Shown here: positions 17,556 through 26,077 of the stretch, in pieces
Position numbering within the stretch: the stretch's first letter is position 1
How the letters are laid out: every line of letters begins with the position of its first letter
NCBI RefSeq assembly: GCF_046254955.1
Contig: NZ_JBJXRG010000001.1
Coordinates: 682,001 to 746,000 of the forward strand
From: Qipengyuania_C sp046254955
Lineage (GTDB): Bacteria > Pseudomonadota > Alphaproteobacteria > Sphingomonadales > Sphingomonadaceae
Direction of reading: 5' to 3'
DNA: 64,000 bases
Notes under the pieces: model-generated
Database searches by the model: none
Told to the model about the DNA's origin: nothing
Seen by the model: the letters and a program-made list of their open reading frames with translations, nothing else
Made by a program: the position numbers and the translations under genes

Positions 17556-18095
17556 ATGGCGATTTCGATGGGAGGCGACGGCGGCGAAACGCCGATGTCA
17601 GACATCAACACCACGCCGCTCGTGGACGTGATGCTGGTGCTCCTGATCATCTTCCTCATCGCGGTCCCGGTCGCGATCCAGACGATCGAAGAACTGCGCA
17701 TTCCGATTATGGAGTCGGTCGAATCGAAGGATAAGGTCGAGAACTTGCTGATCACGGTTTCCACGACCGATGCCGAAGGCCGTACTGCCGGTCTTGTTCG
17801 CAGCGGATTTACCGGAGCGACCCGCGACGGAAACTGTCGCATCTACCTCAACAACACGACACCGGTGGATTCTACCGAGTTGTACGACAGGGCGTTCGAG
17901 CGTCTAGATGCCATCGTGAAGCGCGTTGGCGGACCGGAATTCATGATGGAAAATCCGGAGCTCATCCCCGAAGTGCACATTCGCGGCGACGTGAATGCAC
18001 CATGGCGCTGCGTTGCTGGTGCAATCTACAACGTCCAGGCCGCTGGTTATCCGACCGTTGGCTTTATTTCCAACCCGGTCGACCCGAACGGTTGA
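17556..18095 (+). CDS. exbD: ExbD/TolR-family protein (first copy)
   Basis: Single-pass inner-membrane partner of ExbB that carries the proton-binding Asp. 179 residues, longer than the other two copies because of a larger periplasmic domain (42-179). The transmembrane helix follows INTTPLVDVMLVLLIIF; Asp24 is the conserved protonatable residue. The periplasmic part ends VQAAGYPTVGFISNPVD. It lies 87 bases after exbB and 30 before the second exbD, so all are probably one transcript. Confidence 0.93.
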   Translation: MAISMGGDGGETPMSDINTTPLVDVMLVLLIIFLIAVPVAIQTIEELRIPIMESVESKDKVENLLITVSTTDAEGRTAGLVRSGFTGATRDGNCRIYLNNTTPVDSTELYDRAFERLDAIVKRVGGPEFMMENPELIPEVHIRGDVNAPWRCVAGAIYNVQAAGYPTVGFISNPVDPNG

Positions 18096-18125
18096 TCGGC
18101 GGATAGAACTTAGGAGTATTTTCCC

Positions 18126-18566
18126 ATGGCAATGTCAGGCGGTAAGGACGATGGTTCGCCGATGATGGAAATGAACACGACGCCGTTGATCGACGTCATG
18201 CTCGTGCTCCTCATCATGTTCATCATCACCATCCCGGTTGCGACCCATGCAGTGAGCATCGATTTGCCACAGCCTTCGGAAGCACCAGATGATATCCAGA
18301 TCGATCCGATCAAGAACAAGCTGGTCCTAACCCGCAATAACGAGATCCTCTGGAATGCTGAAGCAATCAGCGGCGGTCAGCTGGTCACCTTGCTGCAGGA
18401 GACGACCAACATCAATCCTGAGCCCGAACTCCAGTTCGAGCCGGAGCCGGATGCCAGCTACGAGCTGTCGGTCGATGTGCTCAATATCATCAAGGCATCG
18501 GGCGTTACCAAATTCGGCTTCGTCGGAAACGAGAAATACCGTTCATTCGGCAAGGGCGAAGAATAG
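18126..18566 (+). CDS. exbD: ExbD/TolR-family protein (second copy)
   Basis: 146-residue ExbD with the same N-terminal layout: MNTTPLIDVMLVLLIMFIIT, Asp23 in the transmembrane helix, and a compact periplasmic domain ending KFGFVGNEKYRSF. Two different ExbD proteins in one operon are common in sphingomonads and Xanthomonas-type systems, where ExbD2 can be required for particular receptors. It is the last gene before a strong terminator. Confidence 0.92.
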   Translation: MAMSGGKDDGSPMMEMNTTPLIDVMLVLLIMFIITIPVATHAVSIDLPQPSEAPDDIQIDPIKNKLVLTRNNEILWNAEAISGGQLVTLLQETTNINPEPELQFEPEPDASYELSVDVLNIIKASGVTKFGFVGNEKYRSFGKGEE

Positions 18567-18595
18567 CCCGAACCAGTACCAAAATTGCGAATGAG

Positions 18596-18624
18596 AAAGG
18601 GGCGGAGCGATCCGCCCCTTTTTT
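18596..18624 (+). terminator. intrinsic terminator after the second exbD
   Basis: AAAGGGGCGGA (18596-18606), loop GCGA, and the exact complement (18611-18621) continuing into TTTTTT. It closes the tonB-exbB-exbD-exbD operon and separates it from the third exbD. Confidence 0.93.
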
Positions 18625-18744
18625 GTGCCTGCGCCCGTTTCTGCCTAAGCGCAATCAATCACGCAGCACGCGTACAGCTGGCAATCGCCCATGTAATGGT
18701 GTAACATCGTTCGACAGGGTGGACCGTTAGCGTGGGAGAGAGCC

Positions 18745-19179
18745 ATGCGCAGGACTGCTTCCTTGTATACCCAGCAAGTTTACCAACCGATGGGCGAGAT
18801 GAATACCACTCCGCTGATCGATGTGCTGCTGGTGTTGATCATCATGATCATCATCACCATCCCGATTCTCACCCATTCGCTGAAAGTCCCACTGCCGACG
18901 GGTCCCGGCGGCAAGGCGATCGAAGCGGTGAATACCGTCTCGATCGACCGGCAAGACCGGCTCTACTGGAATGGCGAAGTGCTGGGGCGGCAAGAGCTCC
19001 TCAATCAGCTCGCCTCGAGCGCCAATCATCCCGATGATGTGCTGATCCACTTCGAGCCCGACCCTGATGCGAGCTACGATGCCTCTGCCAGGACGATCGC
19101 GCTGATCAAGGATTCGGGGATCGAGACCTTCGCCTTTGTCGGCAATCACAAATATCGCGAGTTCGAGAGCGGTGACTAG
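18745..19179 (+). CDS. exbD: ExbD/TolR-family protein (third copy)
   Basis: 144-residue ExbD paralogue placed after the operon terminator, so it needs its own promoter. GGGAGAG precedes the ATG. The transmembrane helix contains NTTPLIDVLLVLIIMIIITI with Asp26; the periplasmic domain ends TFAFVGNHKYREF, very close to the end of the second copy (KFGFVGNEKYRSF), which suggests a tandem duplication. It may serve the same ExbB or a different receptor set. Convergent with the helicase gene. Confidence 0.88.
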   Translation: MRRTASLYTQQVYQPMGEMNTTPLIDVLLVLIIMIIITIPILTHSLKVPLPTGPGGKAIEAVNTVSIDRQDRLYWNGEVLGRQELLNQLASSANHPDDVLIHFEPDPDASYDASARTIALIKDSGIETFAFVGNHKYREFESGD

Positions 19180-19190
19180 CTTGCGAATGC

Positions 19191-21656
19191 TCAGTCCGCT
19201 TCGGGTTCCGGATCGATCCGCATCGCTTCGCCCGCAAGCGTCTCCGCTTCAAGCAGCAACTCCTCGTCGACCGCCCCTTGCGGCATCGCTTCACGCCCGA
19301 TCATTGTCATGATGGGAACGGCCAGCGGGCTGACGCGATCGAGCTGGACATGAACTAGCTGCTCGGCTGAACGTTCGAGCAAATCCGCCAGCCGCCCCAC
19401 GTCCGTCAGGCGCGCGCGCGCATCGGCCCAGGCGGCTTCGAGCAGCACATGGTCGGGCTCGTATTTGCGCAGCACGTCGTAGATCAGGTCGGTCGAGAAG
19501 GTGACCTGTTTGCCGCTCTTGCGCTTGCCGGGATGCTGGCGTTCGACAAGGCCCGATATCACTGCAACCTCGCGGAAGGCGCGGCGCAGTAGATGCGATT
19601 CCTGGACCCAGTCGACAAACTCATGCGCGAGAATATCGGGCGACAGCAGCGGCGCAGGATCCTCGACCTTGCGCAGCCCCCACACCGCCAGCGAATAGTC
19701 ATTGGCGACAAAGCCCGCCGGCATCAGCCCGCGATCTTCCATCCGCCGCATGATCAGCATGCCGAGGCTCTGGTTCGCGTTCCAGCCCTCAAAGGTATAG
19801 TAGACGCTGTAATGCATGCGGGCATGCGGGAAATTCTCGACTAGCAGCGATCCTGGCCCCGGCATCTGGCTGCGCCAGTCCTGCACCTCGAGCCATTCGC
19901 GCACGTCATCGGGAAAACGAGCCCAGCCAGCCCGATCGACCAGCATGTTACGCACCCTCTCCGCGAGGTGCGCGGTAATCGGCAAGCGCTGCCCGCCGTA
20001 GCTCGGTATCGTGGCAGATTTCTTGGCCGCACGGACGACCACGTCCATGTCCTGCAACTTCTCCACCTCAAGGCTCATGCCCGCAAAGAAGAAGGTATCG
20101 CCCGGGGAGAGGCTCGCCGCGAAACGCTCCTCCACCTTGCCGAGATTGCGCCCGTTCCTGAAACGCACCGCGAGCATTTCGGAATCGACGATAATTCCAG
20201 CGTTCATGCGGTGGCGCGCAGCGTGCTCCGGATGCGTCAGCCGCCACACACCCGACTTGTCCCGGACAATGCGCTTGAACTTGTCGTAGGCCTTGAGCGC
20301 ATATCCGCCGTTCTCGACAAAACCGAGCACGCGCTGCCACGTCTCTTCGTCAACCCATGCATAACTGAGCGAGGACCGCACTTCCTTGAGCAGCGCCGCT
20401 TCATCAAACGGCGCGGCGCAGGCACAGGCCATGACATGCTGCGCCAGCACATCGAGCCCGCCGGGGCGGAAATCCTCGCCATCGCGCTGGCCTTCGTCGA
20501 CCGCATCCTTCGCCGCGGTCGCTTCGAGGAATTCAAACCGGTTGCCCGGCACGAGGATCGCGCGGCTGGGCTGGTCGAGCCGGTGATTGGCCCGCCCCAC
20601 GCGCTGCAGGAGCCGCGATGAACCTTTCGGTGCGCCCATCTGGACAACGCAATCGATGTCACCCCAGTCGACACCGAGATCGAGGCTGGCGGTGCAGACC
20701 AGCGCGCGCAGTTCGCCCCGCGCCATAGCCCCTTCGACCTTGCGCCGAGCCTCCTTGGCAAGGCTGCCGTGGTGGATCCCAATCGGCAGATTGTCTTCGT
20801 TGATGTCCCACAGCAGCTGGAAGATGAATTCGGCCAGGAACCGCGTGTTGGTGAAGACCAGTGTGGTCTGGTTCTTCCGGATCTCTTCGTAAAGCTGCGG
20901 GATAGCCCAGCGCCCGGCATGTCCGCCCCAGGGCACGCGCTCTTCTTCGGGAAGCAGGATTTCAACCTGCGGTTCGGCCCCCTCTTCGCCCTGGACCAGC
21001 TCGACAGCGTCAATATCGCCCCATGGGGCGAGCCATTCGCGAAAGCCTTCCGGATCAGCCACCGTTGCCGACAAGGCCGCGCGCTGCATATCTGGCGCGA
21101 TCGCCTGCAAACGCGAGAGCGCCAGAGCCAGCAAATCGCCACGCTTTCCAGTGGCGAATGCATGCACCTCGTCGATCACCACACGCTTGAGGCCTCGGAA
21201 CAGTGCGAAGCTTTCCGGATACGAGAGCAGCAGCGACAAACTCTCAGGCGTTGTCAGCAGGACGTGCGGCGGCTTGCTGCGCTGGCGCTTCTTGCGATCC
21301 GATGGCGTATCGCCGCTGCGGGTCTCGATCCGGATCGGCAGCCCTATTTCCTCGACCGGGGTCAGCAGGTTGCGCTGAACGTCATGCGCCAAGGCCTTGA
21401 GCGGTGAGACATAGAGCGTGTGCAGCCCGTCACGCGGCTCGCTACCGCCAAGCCGCGAGGGCGCGAAATCCGCCAATGTGGGCAGGAAACCGGCGAGCGT
21501 CTTGCCAGCGCCGGTATCGGCGACCAGCAAGGCATGCCGTCCTGCCTCGGACGCTTCCAGCATGTCATGCTGGTGCTTGCGAATCCGCCAGCCCCGCGCA
21601 CCAAACCAGTCCGATATCTCTGGAGGAACTTCACTCGCCATGGGAGGACAAGTCAT
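19191..21656 (-). CDS. Lhr-type DEXH helicase, ligase-associated DNA-repair family
   Basis: 821-residue superfamily 2 helicase. Walker A ADTGAGKT (46-53), Walker B DEVH (162-165), SAT in RAALSATVAD (193-202), and motif VI QRVGRANH (351-358). The C-terminal half has the winged-helix/Lhr-core features of the shorter Lhr branch, the ligase-associated DEXH helicase family (~800 residues) that elsewhere sits with an ATP-dependent ligase, a beta-CASP nuclease and PdeM. None of those partners is within view. ATG at 21656 is annotated; ATG at 21641 (MASEVPP) is equally plausible, neither having a clear ribosome-binding site. Confidence 0.85.
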   Translation of the reverse strand: MTCPPMASEVPPEISDWFGARGWRIRKHQHDMLEASEAGRHALLVADTGAGKTLAGFLPTLADFAPSRLGGSEPRDGLHTLYVSPLKALAHDVQRNLLTPVEEIGLPIRIETRSGDTPSDRKKRQRSKPPHVLLTTPESLSLLLSYPESFALFRGLKRVVIDEVHAFATGKRGDLLALALSRLQAIAPDMQRAALSATVADPEGFREWLAPWGDIDAVELVQGEEGAEPQVEILLPEEERVPWGGHAGRWAIPQLYEEIRKNQTTLVFTNTRFLAEFIFQLLWDINEDNLPIGIHHGSLAKEARRKVEGAMARGELRALVCTASLDLGVDWGDIDCVVQMGAPKGSSRLLQRVGRANHRLDQPSRAILVPGNRFEFLEATAAKDAVDEGQRDGEDFRPGGLDVLAQHVMACACAAPFDEAALLKEVRSSLSYAWVDEETWQRVLGFVENGGYALKAYDKFKRIVRDKSGVWRLTHPEHAARHRMNAGIIVDSEMLAVRFRNGRNLGKVEERFAASLSPGDTFFFAGMSLEVEKLQDMDVVVRAAKKSATIPSYGGQRLPITAHLAERVRNMLVDRAGWARFPDDVREWLEVQDWRSQMPGPGSLLVENFPHARMHYSVYYTFEGWNANQSLGMLIMRRMEDRGLMPAGFVANDYSLAVWGLRKVEDPAPLLSPDILAHEFVDWVQESHLLRRAFREVAVISGLVERQHPGKRKSGKQVTFSTDLIYDVLRKYEPDHVLLEAAWADARARLTDVGRLADLLERSAEQLVHVQLDRVSPLAVPIMTMIGREAMPQGAVDEELLLEAETLAGEAMRIDPEPEAD

Positions 21657-21693
21657 AGCAGCAGGCAGCTCGCAGCGCGCAAGCTTTCGTTAG

Positions 21694-22680
21694 TCAGCCT
21701 TGCAGCACCGCCATCACGATGTAGCCGGCATATAGCGCCATCAGGATGAAGCCCGTCTGGCGGCCCACACGCCCGCGCCATGATGGCCAGGCGAGCAGGA
21801 AGACGGCGGTCGCCACAACCAGCAGAAGATCGGGCACCAGCAGCTCGTAGGGGATTGCCTGGGGTGCGACCATCATCGTCGCCCCGCCGATTCCCAGCGC
21901 GTTGTAGAGGTTCGAGCCGATGACATTGCCGAACGCGATGCCCGATTCGCCCTTGCGCGCGGCAATCACGGTCGTGACCAGCTCGGGCAGCGAGGTCCCT
22001 ATCGCGACGATAGTCAGGCCGATCAGCGTTTCGCTCATGCCAAGGATGCGGGCGAGATCAATTGCGCCGGTTACCAGCGCCTGCCCGCCAAGGATCAGCA
22101 ATCCAAGACCTGCCAGCGTGAGCAGGATCGGCACCAGCCACCCGTCCAGTTTGCCATGCAGATTGGCATCAGTCATCTCGAGCGCGGTAGCCCGGTCGTG
22201 CACGACGTTCTCCGCGGCTGCGATATCCTTGCCCGCTTTTTCCGACCGGTAGCACCAGGCGATATAGCCAAAGAGGCCGAGCACCAGCGCCACGCCGATG
22301 CCCCAGTGCCCCAGCCCAAGAGCCGCCAGGGCGAGCAATATCACGCTCGCTGCAACTGCCACCGCCGGATCACGCAATGTGTGCGTACGGGTCCAGTACA
22401 TCGGCGAGATCGCGGCTGCCGCCCCCAATATCAACAGGCTGTTGGCCAGATTCGAGCCAACGATATTACCCCAGGCAATCGCCGGCGATCCCATCATGGA
22501 TGCTTCGATACTGGTGACGAGTTCGGGCATGGATGTGCCGAAGCCGACCACCACCAGTCCGACCAGAAGCGGAGTTACGCCTGCTTTCTCGGCAAGCCGC
22601 ACAGCTCCCCTTACCAAGACATCGCCGCCAACCATCAGCGCAACAAGGCCGCCGAGGACAAGGAGGGTGGCTGTCATCAT
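21694..22680 (-). CDS. calcium/sodium antiporter (CaCA family)
   Basis: 328-residue integral membrane exchanger with the two inverted alpha-repeats of the family: VGFGTSMPELVTSIEAS with GNIVGSNLANSLL in the first half, and AIGTSLPELVTTVIAARKG with GNVIGSNLYNALG in the second. About ten transmembrane helices. Related to E. coli YrbG; expected to exchange Ca2+ for Na+ or K+. It lies between the helicase and a DUF2059 gene, with 45 bases to the latter, without an evident functional link. Confidence 0.9.
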   Translation of the reverse strand: MMTATLLVLGGLVALMVGGDVLVRGAVRLAEKAGVTPLLVGLVVVGFGTSMPELVTSIEASMMGSPAIAWGNIVGSNLANSLLILGAAAAISPMYWTRTHTLRDPAVAVAASVILLALAALGLGHWGIGVALVLGLFGYIAWCYRSEKAGKDIAAAENVVHDRATALEMTDANLHGKLDGWLVPILLTLAGLGLLILGGQALVTGAIDLARILGMSETLIGLTIVAIGTSLPELVTTVIAARKGESGIAFGNVIGSNLYNALGIGGATMMVAPQAIPYELLVPDLLLVVATAVFLLAWPSWRGRVGRQTGFILMALYAGYIVMAVLQG

Positions 22681-22725
22681 GGCAGGTGCGAGTTCATGTT
22701 ACGCAAATGGCGCCTGAGGCGGAGC

Positions 22726-23589
22726 CTAATTTTCTTCGACCAGTAATGTCTGGCCATCTTCGGCTGAACCCTCAAGCTCCTCCGCGGCATCGGCCATCCG
22801 GGCTTCAAGTTCTTCCCTGGTGACGCCCAACAACTCCGCAAGCCGCATCTGCTCTGCTGAAGTCAGGTCACCGTGCCCCCTGGGCGAAGGCAACTTTTTC
22901 TCTTCCTCTTGGAGTTTGGCCATCAATGCGGGCATCTCTTCCATTATCGCCGGCATGGACTGCATCATTCCCGACATGACCTGCGGATCGGCCATCAACA
23001 TCATCGATTCCGCTGCATATTTGTTTCCCGAAGGGGTTGCGAAGAAAGCGTTGATATCGGCCAGCTCGGCCTCGCTGAACTTGACGGCGTAGGCCCGGGA
23101 CATACCCTCGCGCATCGCTGGTTCAAGCTTGGTGAACATGCCGATCATGCCGTCGATCATGCCGGTAGTTACTAGGCTCATCCGCTGCTCGGCCACCGGA
23201 TCGAGGATGCCGGAAATCTCATCCAGTTGCGGCTCGTCCAATTCGGGTAACTCCCAACTATACAGGCCGACCTGTTTTTTGATCTGGCCCTCGACAATCT
23301 TGTCGCCCATGGCATCGAACATTGGCTCCATGATCTGGTCCATCATGTTGCTCATCATCTCGCCGTAGAAGCCTTCGGGCATCATTATACCGACCGCCGC
23401 GCTCGCTGCGGGAAGCCGCGTTTCCTGTTCAGGTGTCAGCGGTTCGGCGACAAACATCCGGGTCAGCGCCTCCATCACCTCGGCGGATGGATCGATATCG
23501 GCGACCTCATCCTGGGCACGTGCCGGGGCAGTCATTGCGAGCACGGCAAAGGGCACGAGCCAGCGTGAGGCTTTTCGAAGGGATTTCAT
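22726..23589 (-). CDS. exported DUF2059-domain protein
   Basis: 287 residues from ATG 23587-23589, chosen because GGAG lies seven bases upstream. Signal peptide MKSLRKASRWLVPFAVLAMT, cut near ARA-QD. The central part is Met-rich (MMSNMMDQIMEPMFDAMGDK), and a DUF2059 segment follows with YAVKFSEAELADINAFFATP, the family hallmark. A C-terminal Glu-rich coiled region ends the protein. Function unknown; DUF2059 proteins are periplasmic and often lie near cell-envelope or stress genes. Confidence 0.75.
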   Translation of the reverse strand: MKSLRKASRWLVPFAVLAMTAPARAQDEVADIDPSAEVMEALTRMFVAEPLTPEQETRLPAASAAVGIMMPEGFYGEMMSNMMDQIMEPMFDAMGDKIVEGQIKKQVGLYSWELPELDEPQLDEISGILDPVAEQRMSLVTTGMIDGMIGMFTKLEPAMREGMSRAYAVKFSEAELADINAFFATPSGNKYAAESMMLMADPQVMSGMMQSMPAIMEEMPALMAKLQEEEKKLPSPRGHGDLTSAEQMRLAELLGVTREELEARMADAAEELEGSAEDGQTLLVEEN

Positions 23590-23648
23590 GGGATTGCTCC
23601 GGCTAAATTCAACGATTGCAGGCCTTGTGAGCCAACTGGAGCGCATGA

Positions 23649-24320
23649 TCAATAGCCGCCGCTGGTCGCCTTGATACGGTCGATTGCAGGCTGGCGGATC
23701 GAGAGCTTGTTGAATCCATAAGCCCCGCCCGGAAGCTGCGCGAGAAGCTTCGCCATCTGGCGCGCGGTATCCAACACTGCATCGGGAGCAACCACCTTGT
23801 CGAGCGCGCCCAACGCCAGCGCATCTTCGGGCCCGAACATGCGCGACTGGATCACCAGCTCGGTGAGCTTGCGCGGATCGAAGCGCTCCTTGGTGATGAC
23901 GCTGGCGAAGACCGGCAGGTTCATTCCATTCATGGTCTCGTTGGCGCCGAACTTGAAATCGCCGCTCGCGCCAATGCGCGTGTCACAGCTCAGCAGCAGG
24001 AAAAGCCCCATGGCGATCGCATGGCCGGTACATGCAGCGACCACCGGGCGCTCGCTGCCGTAGACACGGGTTACGATCTCACCGCCGCCATCGAGCAAGC
24101 GCTTGATCTCTTCAGCATTGGCTGTCGGCATCCATTTGAGATCGAATCCGCCGCTGAAGATACCGTCACGGCCCGCGATCACGATCGCCTTGGCGGATTT
24201 CTCCGCTTCGGTGAAGGTCTCCAGGAACTGGTCGATCCACGGCAGGTTTATGGCGTTGGCGCGCCCGTCATCCAGCGTGATCTGCGCGACATCATCGGTT
24301 ATCTCGAGCGATATGGTCAT
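23649..24320 (-). CDS. enoyl-CoA hydratase/isomerase-fold protein
   Basis: 223-residue crotonase-fold protein starting at the ATG at 24318-24320 (GGAG six bases upstream; the TTG 15 bases earlier is less likely). First oxyanion region IFSGGFDLKWM; second around GHAIAMGLFLLLSCD. The Glu usually found in the GGGCELA position of true hydratases is not present (Phe occupies the aligned place by eye), so hydration activity is doubtful; hydrolase, isomerase or another crotonase activity is possible. It sits between a DUF2059 gene and the phosphohexomutase gene on the same strand. Confidence 0.8.
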   Translation of the reverse strand: MTISLEITDDVAQITLDDGRANAINLPWIDQFLETFTEAEKSAKAIVIAGRDGIFSGGFDLKWMPTANAEEIKRLLDGGGEIVTRVYGSERPVVAACTGHAIAMGLFLLLSCDTRIGASGDFKFGANETMNGMNLPVFASVITKERFDPRKLTELVIQSRMFGPEDALALGALDKVVAPDAVLDTARQMAKLLAQLPGGAYGFNKLSIRQPAIDRIKATSGGY

Positions 24321-24347
24321 GTTCTGCTCCACCAATAGCGACGGAAA

Positions 24348-25775
24348 TTAGTGGCCCACGGTTTCCCCGCGCTCAAGACCGGAAAGTGCTAGCTGTTCGT
24401 CGATTTGCGCCAGGAGGCGCTCCAGCCCTGCCTGGCTGTCGCTTTCAGCCCGCGCGACCAGTACGTCCTGCGTGTTGGAGGCCCGTAGCAACCACCAGCC
24501 GTCTGCAGTCGTCACGCGCACGCCGTCGGTGCCGTTAACGTCCTGGATCTCGGGCGCGGGGCTGTCGGCCAGACGCGCCTCAACTTCCTGAATTGCCGCA
24601 AATTTCCGGCTCTCGTCGACCTGGAAACGCATTTCCGGCGTATTGATCATATCGGGCATGGCCGAGCGCAGATCTGTGACCGATTTACCCAATCGCGCCG
24701 AAGCCGCCAGCAGGCGGACGCCGGCGTAGAGCGCGTCGTCAAAGCCGTAATAGGTATCGGCGAAAAAAACATGGCCGCTCATTTCACCCGCCAACGGCGA
24801 GGAAACTTCCTTCATTTTGGACTTAATCAGCGAGTGCCCTGTCTTCCACATCAATGGCTCGCCGCCATGCGCTGCAACGTGATCGAACAACGCCCGGCTG
24901 GCCTTCACATCGGCGATAATCGTCGCCGGACCCGCGCTATCTGTACGCGCGTTGAGCAGGTCTTCGGCGTAGATCATCAGCAGCTGGTCGCCCCAGATCA
25001 CCCTGCCTTCGCCATCGATCGCGCCAATCCGATCGCCGTCGCCATCAAATGCCACTCCGAAATCGAGCTTCTTCTTCGCGACGAGCGCCTTCAGGTCCGC
25101 CAGATTCTCCTCAACCGTAGGATCAGGATGGTGGTTTGGAAAATGGCCGTCGACATCGGTGAAAAGAAGATGGTGCTCCCCCGGGAGCCGTTCAGCCAGC
25201 GCCTCGAGCGCGGGTCCGGCGGCTCCATTGCCGGCGTCCCAGCCGACCTTGATGCCGGCGAGAATGCTGTGATCGATCCCGTCCAGGCCGAGCAGCAGGC
25301 GGTCGACATACTCCTTGAGGATATCGCGCGTCTCTACCTCCCCGAGACCATCGAGCCATTCGCCGGCAGCGGAGAGCCTTCCGAGTTCCTGGATGTCGGC
25401 GCCGAAGAAGGGGCGCCCGCGAAATACCATTTTGAAGCCATTGTAATCGGGGGGATTGTGGCTGCCTGTTATCTGAATGCCGCCGTGCACCTCTTCGGCT
25501 GACGCTTCGGCATAATAGAGCATCGGGGTGGCCGAGAGGCCTATGCTCAGGACGTCGCATCCAGCCGAGGTCAGCCCTTCGATCAACGCGCGCTCCAGGA
25601 TGGGAGAGCTGGTGCGCCCGTCATAGCCGACGGCAACCTTCGATCCGCCTTCGCGGCGCAGCATGGTCCCGAATGTGCGTCCGATCGCGCGCGCATCATC
25701 CGGACCGAGAGTTTCCCCTATCACCCCGCGGATGTCATATTCGCGCAGGATCGTGGGATCGAACGTGTGGCTCAT
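24348..25775 (-). CDS. phosphomannomutase/phosphoglucomutase
   Basis: 475-residue alpha-D-phosphohexomutase (ManB/AlgC type), which interconverts hexose 1- and 6-phosphates for nucleotide-sugar and polysaccharide synthesis. All four active-site loops are intact: phosphoserine loop TGSHNPPDYNG with Ser105, metal loop DGDGDR (244-249), sugar loop GEMSGH (330-335) and phosphate loop RASNTQ (431-436). Its start overlaps the stop of the J-domain gene by ATGA (25772-25775), indicating translational coupling with that gene and probable cotranscription with mipZ. Confidence 0.93.
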   Translation of the reverse strand: MSHTFDPTILREYDIRGVIGETLGPDDARAIGRTFGTMLRREGGSKVAVGYDGRTSSPILERALIEGLTSAGCDVLSIGLSATPMLYYAEASAEEVHGGIQITGSHNPPDYNGFKMVFRGRPFFGADIQELGRLSAAGEWLDGLGEVETRDILKEYVDRLLLGLDGIDHSILAGIKVGWDAGNGAAGPALEALAERLPGEHHLLFTDVDGHFPNHHPDPTVEENLADLKALVAKKKLDFGVAFDGDGDRIGAIDGEGRVIWGDQLLMIYAEDLLNARTDSAGPATIIADVKASRALFDHVAAHGGEPLMWKTGHSLIKSKMKEVSSPLAGEMSGHVFFADTYYGFDDALYAGVRLLAASARLGKSVTDLRSAMPDMINTPEMRFQVDESRKFAAIQEVEARLADSPAPEIQDVNGTDGVRVTTADGWWLLRASNTQDVLVARAESDSQAGLERLLAQIDEQLALSGLERGETVGH

Positions 25776-26074
25776 TTGATCTGACCCTCGCCCTGATGCG
25801 GCAGATCGTTGAGCAGCAAGTCGCGTGCATCGTTGGCTTCGTGGACCTGCTCGTTGGTACCGCCCTTGTCAGGGTGGATCATGGTAATGAGCCGGCGGTG
25901 CGCTTCGATGATCTCCGCATGCGTGGCGCGTTCCGGCACGCCCAACAGCTTGCGCGCCTTGAACAGCGCCTGCCCCTTCGTGTCGGGCCCACGCAGGTAA
26001 TCCCAAGGCCATTTGCCCAGCACCATCTTGCAGCCGACACTGATAATCGCGGCGATAACGAGCAGGCGGATCAT
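25772..26074 (-). CDS. membrane-anchored J-domain protein
   Basis: 100 residues: an N-terminal transmembrane helix (about 2-19, IRLLVIAAIISVGCKMVLG) and a C-terminal J-domain (about 38-95) with the HPDKGG motif (67-72) that stimulates DnaK/Hsp70 ATPase. The topology resembles DjlA or Tim14/Pam18-like proteins: a short anchor placing a J-domain in the cytoplasm. The gene is sandwiched between mipZ (four-base gap) and phosphohexomutase (ATGA overlap). The client is unknown. Confidence 0.85.
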   Translation of the reverse strand: MIRLLVIAAIISVGCKMVLGKWPWDYLRGPDTKGQALFKARKLLGVPERATHAEIIEAHRRLITMIHPDKGGTNEQVHEANDARDLLLNDLPHQGEGQIK

Positions 26075-26077
26075 GGC

